This document shows, one piece after another, positions 31,675 to 41,245 of a stretch of 64,000 nucleotides of DNA (within the stretch, counting starts at the first letter, position 1; every line of letters begins with the position of its first letter). The notes beneath the pieces are model-generated. The model saw nothing but the letters and a program-made list of their open reading frames with translations, had not been told where the DNA came from and searched no databases. Origin of the DNA: CAZTNW01 sp964614945 (GTDB taxonomy: Bacteria; Caldisericota; JANLFM01); contig CAZTNW010000002.1 in assembly GCA_964614945.1 (NCBI GenBank), positions 62,001 to 126,000 on the forward strand, written 5' to 3'. The position numbers were made by a program, and so were the translations under genes.

Positions 31675-33567
31675 ATGCCCGACTTAACATCAAAACTTAC
31701 CCAAAGGATTCTACAATCCCAATCCAATAAGAGCAGGAGCAAGCTCCCCCGTTCTCTGCGATACGGCCTCCTGATCATCGCTGTCGTGCTTCTCGTTTCC
31801 TATCCCCTTCTTCCCATGGTGGACAATTACATGATCGATATAGGCTTCCTGGTAGGCATTTATGCTCTCCTGGGCTTGAGCCTGAATATCGTTCTGGGGG
31901 AAGTAGGGCTCTTCGATTTAGGTCATACCGCCTTTTATGCAATTGGAGCGTATACCACAGGGATTCTCTACACTCAATTCCACCTTCCCATTCTCCTCCT
32001 ACTCCCTATCAGCGGAATCGTGGCGGCAGGATTCGCCTTCCTCGTGACTTCCCCGATCATCCACCTGCGCGGTGATTATCTCTGCATTGTTACCATCGGG
32101 ATCGGGGAAATCGTCCGCTTGGCCCTGCAGAATGACCCGGGCGGTCTAACCCACGGGCCTAACGGAATAACGGGCATTGGGCGACCTGACCTGGGGCTTC
32201 TGGCCATCCAGACACCCGCGCAGTTCTATTATTATGTCTGGATCATTATTGGGCTCGTGATCATCGCTCTGGTAAACCTGCAGAAATCCCGAGTGGGAAG
32301 AGCGTGGAACTACATCCGGGAAGACGAGATCGCAGCGGAGGCGAACGGAATCGATGTCCGCTCTTACAAGTTACTGGCTTTTGTTCTGGGCGCTGCGCTG
32401 GCCGGACTCGCCGGCAATATTTACGCTTCCAAATTCATGTTCATCGAGCCGAACAATTTCAGCTTCTTGGAGTCCTCTCTTCTTTTCTGCATCGTCCTTT
32501 TAGGAGGCCTTGGCTCGATTCCGGGCAGCCTTTTGGGAGCTGGAGCAATCGTAATCTTCCCGGAAATATTCCGGCAATTCTACAGCTTCCGCCTGCTCTT
32601 CTTCGGCGTTGCCCTGATTCTGATGATGATCTTCCGTCCTGGCGGGCTCTGGCCGAGAAGGAGGGAAGGGGTGGGCTATGCCGGTCTGGGTATCCCCGGG
32701 TTGCCCGCCGATGAAAACAAAGTGCTGGAGAAAGGAATACCCAAACCAGTTGCCCAACTGCAGGAAAGACTAATCAGCTCGACTGAGACCGATCCCTCAA
32801 ACGACGTTGTCCTCGCTACAAGCAAGGTCACGCAGAAGTTCGGCGGGCTCGTCGCGGTTAATTCTTTCGATCTCGTCGTGCGGCGTGGACTTATTACCTC
32901 ACTCATCGGCCCCAATGGTGCAGGAAAGACCACCTTATTTAACAACATCACGGGGATCTATAAACCCACTTCCGGCTCCATCTCCTTCCTCGGGGAGCCC
33001 ATAACCGGCTTGAAACCCCACAAGATCATCGACAAGGGGGTGGCCCGTACGTTCCAGAATATTCGCCTTTTCCCCTCCCTGACCTGTATCGAAAATGTTA
33101 TGTCCGGGCCTCACTGCCATGCTAAGGCAGGCACATGGCCTGCTATCTTCCGCACACCCGGTCAGGTGAGGGAAGAGCGAGAGATTGTTGATGTCGCTTC
33201 CCATCGCTTAAACCAGGTGGGACTATGGCAGTATCGCAACGAGTTGGCCAAGAACCTCCCCTACGGTAAACAAAAGGTGTTGGAGATCGCTCGAGCGCTG
33301 GCCACCAACCCTCAATTATTAATCCTGGACGAGCCTTCCTCAGGCCTGAACGACAAGGAGACGGAAGAGCTCATGCAGCTCCTGCAGAGCTTGCTCAAGG
33401 AGGGCTTCACGATACTCCTGATCGAGCATGATATGAATGTGGTCATGGGTGTCTCCCATTCTGTAACAGTGATGGACATGGGATCAAAGATCGCCGAAGG
33501 ACCGCCGAAGGCAGTTTACAATGACCAGCGCGTGATCGAGGCTTACTTAGGGAAGGAGGAAGACTAG
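31675..33567 (+). CDS. Fused LivM permease - LivG ATPase
   Basis: 630 residues. The first part, about 25-335, is a LivM permease (GLSLNIVLGEVGLFDLGHTAFYAIGAYTTG; GGLTHGPNGITGIGRPDLG; GGLGSIPGSLLGA). After a linker (about 340-375) comes a complete LivG ATPase with Walker A IGPNGAGKTT near 412, Q-loop RTFQNIRLFPSLTCIENV, signature-like LPYGKQKVLEIARAL, Walker B LLILDEPSSGLN and H-loop LIEHDMN. The two are normally separate genes. The ABC signature LPYGKQK is that of LivG. It starts 2 bases after livH. Confidence 0.93.
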   Translation: MPDLTSKLTQRILQSQSNKSRSKLPRSLRYGLLIIAVVLLVSYPLLPMVDNYMIDIGFLVGIYALLGLSLNIVLGEVGLFDLGHTAFYAIGAYTTGILYTQFHLPILLLLPISGIVAAGFAFLVTSPIIHLRGDYLCIVTIGIGEIVRLALQNDPGGLTHGPNGITGIGRPDLGLLAIQTPAQFYYYVWIIIGLVIIALVNLQKSRVGRAWNYIREDEIAAEANGIDVRSYKLLAFVLGAALAGLAGNIYASKFMFIEPNNFSFLESSLLFCIVLLGGLGSIPGSLLGAGAIVIFPEIFRQFYSFRLLFFGVALILMMIFRPGGLWPRRREGVGYAGLGIPGLPADENKVLEKGIPKPVAQLQERLISSTETDPSNDVVLATSKVTQKFGGLVAVNSFDLVVRRGLITSLIGPNGAGKTTLFNNITGIYKPTSGSISFLGEPITGLKPHKIIDKGVARTFQNIRLFPSLTCIENVMSGPHCHAKAGTWPAIFRTPGQVREEREIVDVASHRLNQVGLWQYRNELAKNLPYGKQKVLEIARALATNPQLLILDEPSSGLNDKETEELMQLLQSLLKEGFTILLIEHDMNVVMGVSHSVTVMDMGSKIAEGPPKAVYNDQRVIEAYLGKEED

Positions 33568-34311
33568 ATGGCGACCTCCATCTTGAAAATTGACAACCTT
33601 TCGGTCTCCTACGGGGCCGTGGAGGCGCTCAAGAATGTCTCCCTGGAACTGGGGGAGGGGGACATCATCACAGTCCTCGGGGCGAACGGCGCCGGAAAGA
33701 CCACCTTGCTCAAATCCATCTCCCGCCTGCAAACCTTTAAGAGTGGCTCCATCTACCTTAAAGGCCGGGATTTGACCAAATACATGCCTCATCAATTATC
33801 CGCTCTGGGCATATCGCACGTACCGGAAGGACGCAAAGTATTCGCCACCTTAACCGTTGAGGAAAATCTCAACCTGGGTGCCTACGGAGTGCGCAGCCTG
33901 CCGCAGGGGAAAGAGTTAACTAAGACCAAGGAGTGGATCTTTCAGCTCTTCCCCATACTGAAGCAGAGGCGAAGGCAATTAGCCGGAACGCTCTCCGGAG
34001 GAGAGCAACAAATGCTGGCGATTGGGAGAGGACTTATCTCCAAGCCTCAGCTGCTCCTCTTAGATGAACCTTCTTTAGGACTCGCTCCCATCATCGTGCA
34101 GGAAATCTTCAGGGTCATTCGCCAGATTCACAAAGACGAGGGCGTTTCCATTCTGCTCGTGGAACAGAACGCTCGCAAGGCACTGAACGTGGCTCGCTAC
34201 GGCTATATTCTAGAGATAGGGAAGGTCGCTATTCAGGGAGAGGCCTGCGATCTGAAGAACGATGAGCGAGTGCGGGCAGCGTATCTTGGAGGGGCCAGGG
34301 TAGTCTGCTGA
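33568..34311 (+). CDS. livF: Branched-chain amino-acid ABC transporter ATP-binding protein LivF
   Basis: 247 residues. Walker A LGANGAGKTT, signature LSGGEQQMLAIGRGL, Walker B LLLLDEPSLGLAP and H-loop LVEQNARKAL, with the LivF-type NLNLGAYGVR region. The ATG directly follows the LivM-LivG stop (TAG ATG). With the fused LivG half it makes the ATPase heterodimer of the importer. Confidence 0.94.
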   Translation: MATSILKIDNLSVSYGAVEALKNVSLELGEGDIITVLGANGAGKTTLLKSISRLQTFKSGSIYLKGRDLTKYMPHQLSALGISHVPEGRKVFATLTVEENLNLGAYGVRSLPQGKELTKTKEWIFQLFPILKQRRRQLAGTLSGGEQQMLAIGRGLISKPQLLLLDEPSLGLAPIIVQEIFRVIRQIHKDEGVSILLVEQNARKALNVARYGYILEIGKVAIQGEACDLKNDERVRAAYLGGARVVC

Positions 34312-34415
34312 ACGTCTCAGGCTTAAGTCCAATCCTGTATTTCAGCCACTCTCTGGCTCTCATAATTCTGCCCTGGCCTCTGGCCTGAGGAAAAGGACCG
34401 ACTGGAGGATAACAG

Positions 34416-35585
34416 ATGACGCCAGATCAGGATCTTTTCGAATACTGTTTACAGATCCGTAGGCACCTGCATCAATTACCTGAACTGAGCTTCGAGGAGA
34501 GGAACACTCAAGCGTATATCGGAGAGCAACTAATCCTGTTGGGCCTCGAGGGACATAAAGTGGCAGGAACGGGTCTTTATACAAAGATAACCGTCGGCCG
34601 GCCAGGGCCCAGGATTGCTTTTCGAGCGGACATCGACGCCCTTCCTCTCGCGGAAAAAACGGGCGCGGCATACGCCTCGAAGGTGCCGGGGGTAATGCAT
34701 GCCTGCGGGCATGACGGTCACGTCGCCGTGCTTTTAGGGCTCGCCAGAACGCTGGCGGCAAAGCCCGAGGAGATAAAGGGGGAGGTCCTGCTTATCTTCC
34801 AGCCAGCGGAAGAGAAGCCTCCCGGCGGTGCAGCACAGGTGGTTGAGAGCGGGGTCCTGCAAAATTTCGACGCGGTCTTTGGCCTCCACCTCTGGGATGG
34901 ACTCCCGCAGGGAAAGGTGGGGATCAGCCCGGGACCTATGCTGGCAGCTGCCGACACCTTCACGTTGGAGATTCAAGGCCAGGGAACACATGGAGCTATG
35001 CCGCACAAGGGAGTTGATCCCATCATCATCGGAGCCCAGATCGTGAACGCCTGGCAAACGATCCCCAGCCGCCGGATAAATCCTCTGGAACCTGTTGTGG
35101 TGACTGTCGGCACATTCCAAGCTGGCACCAATTTCAATATCATTCCCGACACGGCAGTGCTTACCGGGACAGTGCGCTCACTCTCCGAGGAAGCGCGGAC
35201 CGCTCTGGAGTGGAGTTTGAAAGAGATGGCGGAAAAAATCAGTGCTGCTTCCGGCGGAAGCGCTAAGTGGCTATATGAGAGAGGCTATCCGGTTTTAAGC
35301 AACAACCCGGAGATGACCGGGGTTGTGCTCAAAGCAGCCTCCGCCGCCCTGGGCGAGGGATCAGTCGCAGGAATTCCTCCCGTGATGGGTGGGGAAGATT
35401 TTTCTTACTACGGCCTTCACGTCCCCGCCGCTTTCTTCTTCCTGGGCATTCAGAATGTCGAAAAGGGATACATCTACCCCAATCACAGCCCCCATTTTGA
35501 TTTCGATGAGGAGGTCCTGTTCAGGGGAGTGCAAGTGTTCACCGCCATTCTCGACCAGTTGAGTGCCATGGATCCGGCTGGCTGA
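34416..35585 (+). CDS. M20-family amidohydrolase / aminoacylase
   Basis: 389 residues. Zinc-dependent deacylase of the hippurate hydrolase/N-acetyl-amino-acid deacetylase group. RADIDALPL holds the first metal Asp, MHACGHDGH the His pair, and PAEEKPPGGAAQVVESG the catalytic Glu region. The dimerisation insert GQGTHGAMPHKGVDPI is present, and near the end VMGGEDFSYY. CTGGAGGATAACAG precedes ATG 34416. It lies 104 bases after livF and may release amino acids from acylated peptides taken up by that importer; the link is by position only. Confidence 0.88.
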   Translation: MTPDQDLFEYCLQIRRHLHQLPELSFEERNTQAYIGEQLILLGLEGHKVAGTGLYTKITVGRPGPRIAFRADIDALPLAEKTGAAYASKVPGVMHACGHDGHVAVLLGLARTLAAKPEEIKGEVLLIFQPAEEKPPGGAAQVVESGVLQNFDAVFGLHLWDGLPQGKVGISPGPMLAAADTFTLEIQGQGTHGAMPHKGVDPIIIGAQIVNAWQTIPSRRINPLEPVVVTVGTFQAGTNFNIIPDTAVLTGTVRSLSEEARTALEWSLKEMAEKISAASGGSAKWLYERGYPVLSNNPEMTGVVLKAASAALGEGSVAGIPPVMGGEDFSYYGLHVPAAFFFLGIQNVEKGYIYPNHSPHFDFDEEVLFRGVQVFTAILDQLSAMDPAG

Positions 35586-35725
35586 GCGAGGAAGGAACTG
35601 TCGGAGCTCTCCGGCATTGGCTGAAGCCGTTGTCAATAACTGTATTGGCTCCTACTTCAGAAAGTGGCTACTTAAGTCCCACTCTGGACGGAAGATGTTA
35701 GTCATTCAGCCCGGTCGGACGACGA

Positions 35726-36532
35726 TCAATGGGGTGGCGCGACTACCTCTCCCCAAAGGCAGATCCCTCGATCCGGGTTTGCCAGGTAGCGGAACCGCTC
35801 TGGCGCGCGGATAAAGCTGAGGTAGAGCGGAGTGCTCTTGACGATACCCATTTCCGGGAATTCCCTCGTTCCAAGGAATCGTAGCGGAGGAAGTTTAGCG
35901 TAGCGCGGATTCCTGAGGAAATTTTCCTCTCCGAGGAGGGCGTAATAAGCGGGCCCCTGTTCTTCAAAACGCCCGTATACGGATGTAAATAAGCTTTCCA
36001 CCAGGTTGGATATCACCAAGATGTCCCCCGTCGTATTTATAGTTACATGCCCATAGCCAGGAGGGATCAGGACTTTCTCCCCCGGGCGGGCCTTTATGGC
36101 CACGACGTCTTCCACTATTCCTTCTCCGGCCGTTTTCTGCATGAGATAAATGGCCTCCCCTGCCAGCACTTCGTAGGCTTCCGGGTAGGTAAGGCCGAAT
36201 GAGGAAGTAGGGGCCAGAGGGTGTTCGTGCCCGATCGTGCGCACAAATTCATCCCCCACCTGTCCGGGAAAGATCACGGTGATATCAAAACGGAGTCCCA
36301 GTCTGCGAAAAAGCCCCTCATCCTCCCTCCTCATCACTCCCCGATATATATAATAGAGTTCCTTCGGAGAGGCGGCATCAGGATTAAGGAAAAAGGATCG
36401 AGCATCGACAAGCCGACGAACATCGGGGTGAGTCGGGGTCAAGCATTCCGGGAAAATCATCTTCCGTGTCCTGCAATCGAATTTCAGAGACAAACCGGAA
36501 GGGGCAAGGTCAATTTCCTTTTTTATCCTCAT
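35726..36532 (-). CDS. Cupin-type glucose-6-phosphate isomerase (archaeal family)
   Basis: 268 residues with the PF06560-type cupin: TIGHEHPLAPTS (metal-binding His-x-His), YEVLAGEAIYLMQ, then PGEKVLIPPGYGHVTINTTG (third His and the second cupin strand pair). Interconverts glucose-6-P and fructose-6-P with a bound iron or manganese. This cupin form is standard in Euryarchaeota and in some thermophilic bacteria, unlike the usual PGI. It is the third gene of the glycogen operon, 41 bases after the GH57 gene, connecting glucose phosphates with glycolysis. The region 35586-35725 downstream holds only an imperfect palindrome around ACTTAAGT at about 35668-35680. Confidence 0.88.
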   Translation of the reverse strand: MRIKKEIDLAPSGLSLKFDCRTRKMIFPECLTPTHPDVRRLVDARSFFLNPDAASPKELYYIYRGVMRREDEGLFRRLGLRFDITVIFPGQVGDEFVRTIGHEHPLAPTSSFGLTYPEAYEVLAGEAIYLMQKTAGEGIVEDVVAIKARPGEKVLIPPGYGHVTINTTGDILVISNLVESLFTSVYGRFEEQGPAYYALLGEENFLRNPRYAKLPPLRFLGTREFPEMGIVKSTPLYLSFIRAPERFRYLANPDRGICLWGEVVAPPH

Positions 36533-36573
36533 CTGCCGCTCTCCTTATCCCCATTATAATATTTGGCATATTA

Positions 36574-38553
36574 TCAGGCTCGAGCGAAAGAAAACCCCAG
36601 TTTGAGCGGTCGGAAGCCTCCCTGCTGGTCTTGAACCTTCCAGAGAGGGAAGAGGGAAATCCCCTGAATGATACGCTCAGATCCCTGCTCGGAGGAGGAG
36701 ATAGTCTCCAAGGGAGCGAGGAAAAAAGCGGCTTCCGGGTCAAGGGTAACCTGGAGAAGAAATCCCTTATCAGGCCAGAAGAACTGCAGGGAGCTGAAGG
36801 TTTCCTTTTCAAAGTATGAGCTGTTCAGGGCCCACCTCTGACTTTCAGAGCGAAGCATAAAATGCTCCGGATCGAAACCGCTCATTGAAGCGAGGTTGAT
36901 TTCCACCGCACACCAGAGGTTCATCGAAGTCGGCCCGAGATTTTCCAGGAAGAGCTCCATGCTTAAGCTGCCATCGGCCTTAGCCTGGAAAGTTTTAGTC
37001 GCACACACCAGGGTCTCTTTTCCTCCGGAGCTCACCCTGCCCTCCCTGGCGAAGGAGAGATTTACCCGGGAGGCGATTCTTTCCTTGATCTTCGGCAAGT
37101 AGGGACCAATAAAGTCGCCCCTTTGCGCCAGATCCTCTGGAAGAGGCTCCCGGGCGAAAAGATGAAGGAGAAAGGAATAAGGCGGTGAGGGATCTAGCGG
37201 GAGAGGTTCCCCCCGAAGTTTAACATCGGAAGGTGACAGCTCTTGGTAAGGCGACAAAGTAGCGGAGAAATTGAAGTTTAAGGGCTTGTAATCCCATTCG
37301 AAGAGAGAGCCTCCTATCCTCGGGGAAAAATAGAGGTTGGCCAAGGGGCCCTCGCAGAGAATCTCTTTCTCCCCGTCACAATTGAAATCGTACTCCTTGA
37401 GGAGGATCCCGGATTGGCCCCTTTCCTCGTCCGCTCTTTTCTCTGCCTCGATCAAGTGCTCGTAAATGCCGAACCTGAGGTGGGGAAGGAATAGCCCGCC
37501 GAATAACCCATGCCAGTAGGCGCAATTACACTGTCCGAGGAACAGCTCGCGCTTCAGCTCGCGCGAAGGATTCAAGCACGAGGCTACCTTCTCGCTCACG
37601 TAAAGCATTTTCTTGTGCATATTGTTCGCCTCCTCGAAGCGGGCCAGGAAATTTCGCCACAGCCCGCAGGGAGAAGCTCTCCCGGCTGCCGCCCTCTCTC
37701 CGGGAGAAAAAGATGACCATTCCATCATCTCCGGATAGGAAGCGGAGGGCAGATAAACTCTCCCGGCAGGAGGCAACAGGTCCCGTGCCTGTGACAATGT
37801 CCGGGTCTCGATCCAGGAGGAGTTTTCGAGCAGCAGATCGAAGAAATGAGAGAGCCATCCTTTTTCATAACATAGTTCGTAGGTGGAGGGCCAGAGGCCG
37901 AACTTCTCGCCGTCGTCCCCCATCACCTTGAGCCAATGCTCATCCTGCCATGCTCGCCGCAGGAAACTGATGGTTTCCTCTGCAGCCTGAAACGGTATCA
38001 GATAGCGCAGTTCCCTGTCGATGGGAAAGAGGGAGAGAATCTCTCCCTCCTCTTCCGTGAGCCAGTAACTCCGCAGCTGCTCCAATTTTATCCCGGTCAG
38101 GAGAAAGTGGTGATCGTCAAGCAGGGTGAATTCCAATCCAGCCCGGCGGATGACTTTGGGCAGATGAGGTTCCCAGATTCTTTCCGCGAGCCAGAGGCCG
38201 TTCGGCTTTATACCTAAGGCCCTCTGCAGGAACTCATTCATCTCCCCAATCTGGCCCAGAGCGTCTCGCTCGGGAATCGCAGGCAGAATCGGCTCCCCCA
38301 TCCCTCCAGAGAGAACCTCCACCTGCCCTCGGTCGATCATGGCTCTGAGGCGGTGAAAAAACTCTTTGTGCCTGCGCTCCAGCTCTAAAAGAAGGCAGCC
38401 GGAGTAATGGAGGTTGACTCTGATCTGAGGATAGCGCTCCAGTATATCCAAAAATGGCTTGTAGGCGCGTTGATAGGCCTCCTCAATCACCCAACCGAGA
38501 TTTCCCACCGGTTGGTGATTGTGGATCACAAGAAGAAAGAAAATAGGATTCAC
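36574..38553 (-). CDS. GH57 4-alpha-glucanotransferase / amylase
   Basis: 659-residue glycoside hydrolase family 57 protein. HNHQPVGN is conserved region 1, LSGGMGEPILPAIP region 2, GLWLAERIWEP region 3 with the nucleophile glutamate (residue 124 from the GTG start) and VMGDDGEKFGLWP region 4 with the acid aspartate (214). These numbers equal those of the Thermococcus 4-alpha-glucanotransferase (E123/D214) within one residue. The C-terminal half matches the DUF1925/DUF1926 beta domains. A longer frame opens at 38622, but the GTG at 38553 overlaps the glgA-galT stop (GTGA), a coupling arrangement. It rearranges or trims alpha-1,4-glucans. Confidence 0.9.
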   Translation of the reverse strand: MNPIFFLLVIHNHQPVGNLGWVIEEAYQRAYKPFLDILERYPQIRVNLHYSGCLLLELERRHKEFFHRLRAMIDRGQVEVLSGGMGEPILPAIPERDALGQIGEMNEFLQRALGIKPNGLWLAERIWEPHLPKVIRRAGLEFTLLDDHHFLLTGIKLEQLRSYWLTEEEGEILSLFPIDRELRYLIPFQAAEETISFLRRAWQDEHWLKVMGDDGEKFGLWPSTYELCYEKGWLSHFFDLLLENSSWIETRTLSQARDLLPPAGRVYLPSASYPEMMEWSSFSPGERAAAGRASPCGLWRNFLARFEEANNMHKKMLYVSEKVASCLNPSRELKRELFLGQCNCAYWHGLFGGLFLPHLRFGIYEHLIEAEKRADEERGQSGILLKEYDFNCDGEKEILCEGPLANLYFSPRIGGSLFEWDYKPLNFNFSATLSPYQELSPSDVKLRGEPLPLDPSPPYSFLLHLFAREPLPEDLAQRGDFIGPYLPKIKERIASRVNLSFAREGRVSSGGKETLVCATKTFQAKADGSLSMELFLENLGPTSMNLWCAVEINLASMSGFDPEHFMLRSESQRWALNSSYFEKETFSSLQFFWPDKGFLLQVTLDPEAAFFLAPLETISSSEQGSERIIQGISLFPLWKVQDQQGGFRPLKLGFSFARA

Positions 38554-40985
38554 CCCTGTTTTTTCAAGAACCGGGCCGCCTCCTCCGGCGGCGTGGGATT
38601 GATGTAGAAATCGGTGCCCCACTCAAAGCCGGCGGGGGTAGTCAGGCGAGGGATGATCTCAATATGCCAGTGGTATTCGGGCCAGAAAAGGAGGCCCAGA
38701 GGGCTGGAGTGAATCATCATGTTATATGGAGGGTCATTGACCACTTCCTTGAGCCGGCCGAGGGTGAACAACAAAACCTGCGCCAGGGACTCGACCTCCC
38801 CGTTATCCAGCTCAGAGAAGGCTGCCTGGTGGCGTTTCGGCAGAATCAGGGTCTCGAAGGGGAAGCGGGAGGCGTAGGGTTCGAAGACGATGAAATCAGC
38901 GGAATCGTAGACCAGCCTTTTGCCTTGAGCCAGCTCCTCCTGGATCGAATCACAGAAGATACATTGTCCCGTGTGTTCCCAGTAGGTGTGCGCGGAATCC
39001 AGCTCTTCCTTGATGCGGCGCGGGACGATGGGGGTGGCAATCAACTGGGAGTGTGGATGAGAGAGAGAAGCGCCGGCTGACCTACCGTAATTACGAAAGA
39101 TAAGTATATAGCGTAGATCTTTGTTTTTTGACAGCTCGCGGTAGCGATGGCGGTAGGCCGCGCACACCAGCTCCATTTGCTCCAGGGATAAATCAGCCAT
39201 CGCCAGGTCGTGCCGGGGCGTTTCTACTATTACCTCATGCGCTCCCAATCCAGAAATGCTCGTATAAAGGTGGGAGTGAACATATGCCGGTTCTTCTTCT
39301 TTGATCAGCGCCGGAAATTTGTTATCGAAGACTCGCACGGACCAGCCCGGTTCATTGGCCCGAGTACCCGCTTTACGAATGGCAAAGAGCTCGTAGGGGG
39401 TCATGCCCTCGTGCTGTTCGCAGAAAGGACAGTTAGCTGTGTCGTTCGTGACATGCTGATCGGCCGGCACTTTGAAATCACTTGGGCGTTTGGTGCGTCC
39501 CTTGGCGATGATTGACCATTCCTCAAGAATCGGGTCTTTGCGGATTTCTGGAGAAATGATGGCCCCTTTCCTCTTTCCGTGGAAGAAGAGGGCCTTTCGA
39601 TAGACCTTCTCGTAGCTGGGAAGGGCGGAACTCCAGGAGTGGTCCTCTGACATCCCCGTCCGCCTGATTTGGTCCCAATGGGTATGGAGGGCATAGTGCT
39701 CCAGGGCTTCCTCCAGAGAAGTTAGGAAGGCTCCGGCCTCATACTGATTGAACAGAAATCCGTTCCCCTCCCCGGTTTCCGGGTTATAGGGAGAGACTGT
39801 ATCCGTCAGGCCTCCCGTCTTCCGCACAACTGGGACGGTTCCATAGCGGAGGGCGATCAACTGTCCCAGGCCGCAGGGCTCGAAACGCGATGGCATGAGA
39901 AAGATATCCGCTCCGGCGTAAATTTGCTTCGCCAGCTCCTCGTCGAAAGTTAAACGAAGAGTGAACTTCTGGGGGAAACGAGAGCTGAGGTCTCGCAAAT
40001 ATTCCTCGTAACGTCGCTCACCGGTGCCGAGGATTACGAGCTGAAGTGGTTTCGCCAGCAGCCGGTCCATGATCGGGGGAAAAAGGTCGAGCCCCTTCTG
40101 TTCCGTAAGCCTGGAAATCATGGCCAGCAGAGGGGCATCCCGATCAAGCGGCAATCCCAGCTTCCCTTGTAGTTCTGTCTTTATCTCCGGTTTGCGACTG
40201 CGCAGGTTGGACAGGCTCAACCCGAAAGATGCGGGATCGTATTCCTCAATATCGATCCCATTCGTGATCCCCATAAGCTGTTTTTTTCTCAAGGCCAGCG
40301 CCCCCTCAAGCCCCATCCCTAATGCCGGTGTCTGGATCTCACGCCCATAGGTATCGCTGACGGTGGTGATGAAATCGCTGGTGAGAATTGCCCCCTTGAG
40401 AAGGTTAGCCTTGCCGTAGAATTCAATCCTCTCGTCGCGGAAGGAAAGGGGCAAACCGATTCGGGAGAACATCTCCTGTTCCACCAATCCCTGGAAGGCA
40501 AGGTTGTGGATTGTTAGCACACAGGCCAGCGAGGAGAATTCGACCTTCCCGGCGAGAATGGTCTCCAGATAAAGGGGAACCGGGCTGGTGTGCCAATCGT
40601 GGATATGCAGGATTTCCGGAAATCCGAGCAGGGGAAGGGATTCTAAGGCTGAGCGAGAGAAGAAGGCGAATCGTTCGACATCGTCGGGGCAGCCGTAAAT
40701 TATGTCACGGTCAAAATAACGGGGGTTCTCTAAAAAGAAAAAATCAATGCCGTGAAGCACCTCTCGGCGGATCGTGAGGGGCTCAATCCGTCCTTGCCAT
40801 GCTATCTCGACCTCCCCTACTTTCTCCCGCTGTTCGAGATCAGGGATAGAGCGGTACGCTGGCAGGAAAACGTTAACAAGGTGTCCCTTTTTCGCCAGGA
40901 CTTTGGAGAGGGATCCCGCGACATCGCCTAATCCCCCGACTTTAGCAAAGGGAGAGGCTTCAGCAGCAATTAACGAGATTTTCAT
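38550..40985 (-). CDS. Glycogen synthase fused to GalT-type hexose-1-phosphate uridylyltransferase
   Basis: 811 residues. The N-terminal part (1 to about 475) is a GT5 glycogen synthase: KVGGLGDVAGSL (Lys15, nucleotide-sugar contact), ISRLTEQKGLDL, and SRFEPCGLGQLIALRYGTVPVV with the donor-side E. From about 485 on comes a GalT-like HIT-superfamily domain: CPFCEQHEG and CIFC zinc pairs, then SLSHPHSQLIATP with active-site His643-Pro-His645-x-Gln647. Neither half shows a missing catalytic motif. No stop or frameshift intervenes, so the fusion is genuine in this sequence. It is first in an operon with GH57 and phosphoglucose isomerase. Whether the GalT part makes or breaks NDP-glucose is unknown. 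No Shine-Dalgarno is obvious before the ATG. Confidence 0.93.
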   Translation of the reverse strand: MKISLIAAEASPFAKVGGLGDVAGSLSKVLAKKGHLVNVFLPAYRSIPDLEQREKVGEVEIAWQGRIEPLTIRREVLHGIDFFFLENPRYFDRDIIYGCPDDVERFAFFSRSALESLPLLGFPEILHIHDWHTSPVPLYLETILAGKVEFSSLACVLTIHNLAFQGLVEQEMFSRIGLPLSFRDERIEFYGKANLLKGAILTSDFITTVSDTYGREIQTPALGMGLEGALALRKKQLMGITNGIDIEEYDPASFGLSLSNLRSRKPEIKTELQGKLGLPLDRDAPLLAMISRLTEQKGLDLFPPIMDRLLAKPLQLVILGTGERRYEEYLRDLSSRFPQKFTLRLTFDEELAKQIYAGADIFLMPSRFEPCGLGQLIALRYGTVPVVRKTGGLTDTVSPYNPETGEGNGFLFNQYEAGAFLTSLEEALEHYALHTHWDQIRRTGMSEDHSWSSALPSYEKVYRKALFFHGKRKGAIISPEIRKDPILEEWSIIAKGRTKRPSDFKVPADQHVTNDTANCPFCEQHEGMTPYELFAIRKAGTRANEPGWSVRVFDNKFPALIKEEEPAYVHSHLYTSISGLGAHEVIVETPRHDLAMADLSLEQMELVCAAYRHRYRELSKNKDLRYILIFRNYGRSAGASLSHPHSQLIATPIVPRRIKEELDSAHTYWEHTGQCIFCDSIQEELAQGKRLVYDSADFIVFEPYASRFPFETLILPKRHQAAFSELDNGEVESLAQVLLFTLGRLKEVVNDPPYNMMIHSSPLGLLFWPEYHWHIEIIPRLTTPAGFEWGTDFYINPTPPEEAARFLKKQG

Positions 40986-41245
40986 GGTTGTTTGATCTTA
41001 GGTAAAGGAGGGGGAGCTGTCAAATTTCCCGTTGCGCCCTTTTCCCCTAAATTTGCCTCCCTACCAGGGTTTCGGCCCTCTCCATCAACAGAGGTTTTGC
41101 ACTTCCGATGATCGCAATTCTGCTCTCGGTGAGCTCTGCATATTCTGGACAGGGGAAGCTGGGGGGCCTACAATTAAGTCGTATCATTCTGGTTTATCAA
41201 CTGAATACTTGATTTTTAAAAAATTTTTTTAAGGTATCGAGGTCC
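40986..41245. other. Divergent intergenic region glgA-galT / GT2
   Basis: 260 bases between divergent genes. It contains an A+T-rich tract TTTTTAAAAAATTTTTTTAA (about 41213-41232) just before the glycosyltransferase start, which may be a promoter element. No ORF, RNA fold or repeat is recognised. Confidence 0.5.

Noticed and set aside
35662..35683. Palindrome around ACTTAAGT after the M20 gene as a terminator
   Set aside because: The flanks pair imperfectly and no T run follows in either direction.
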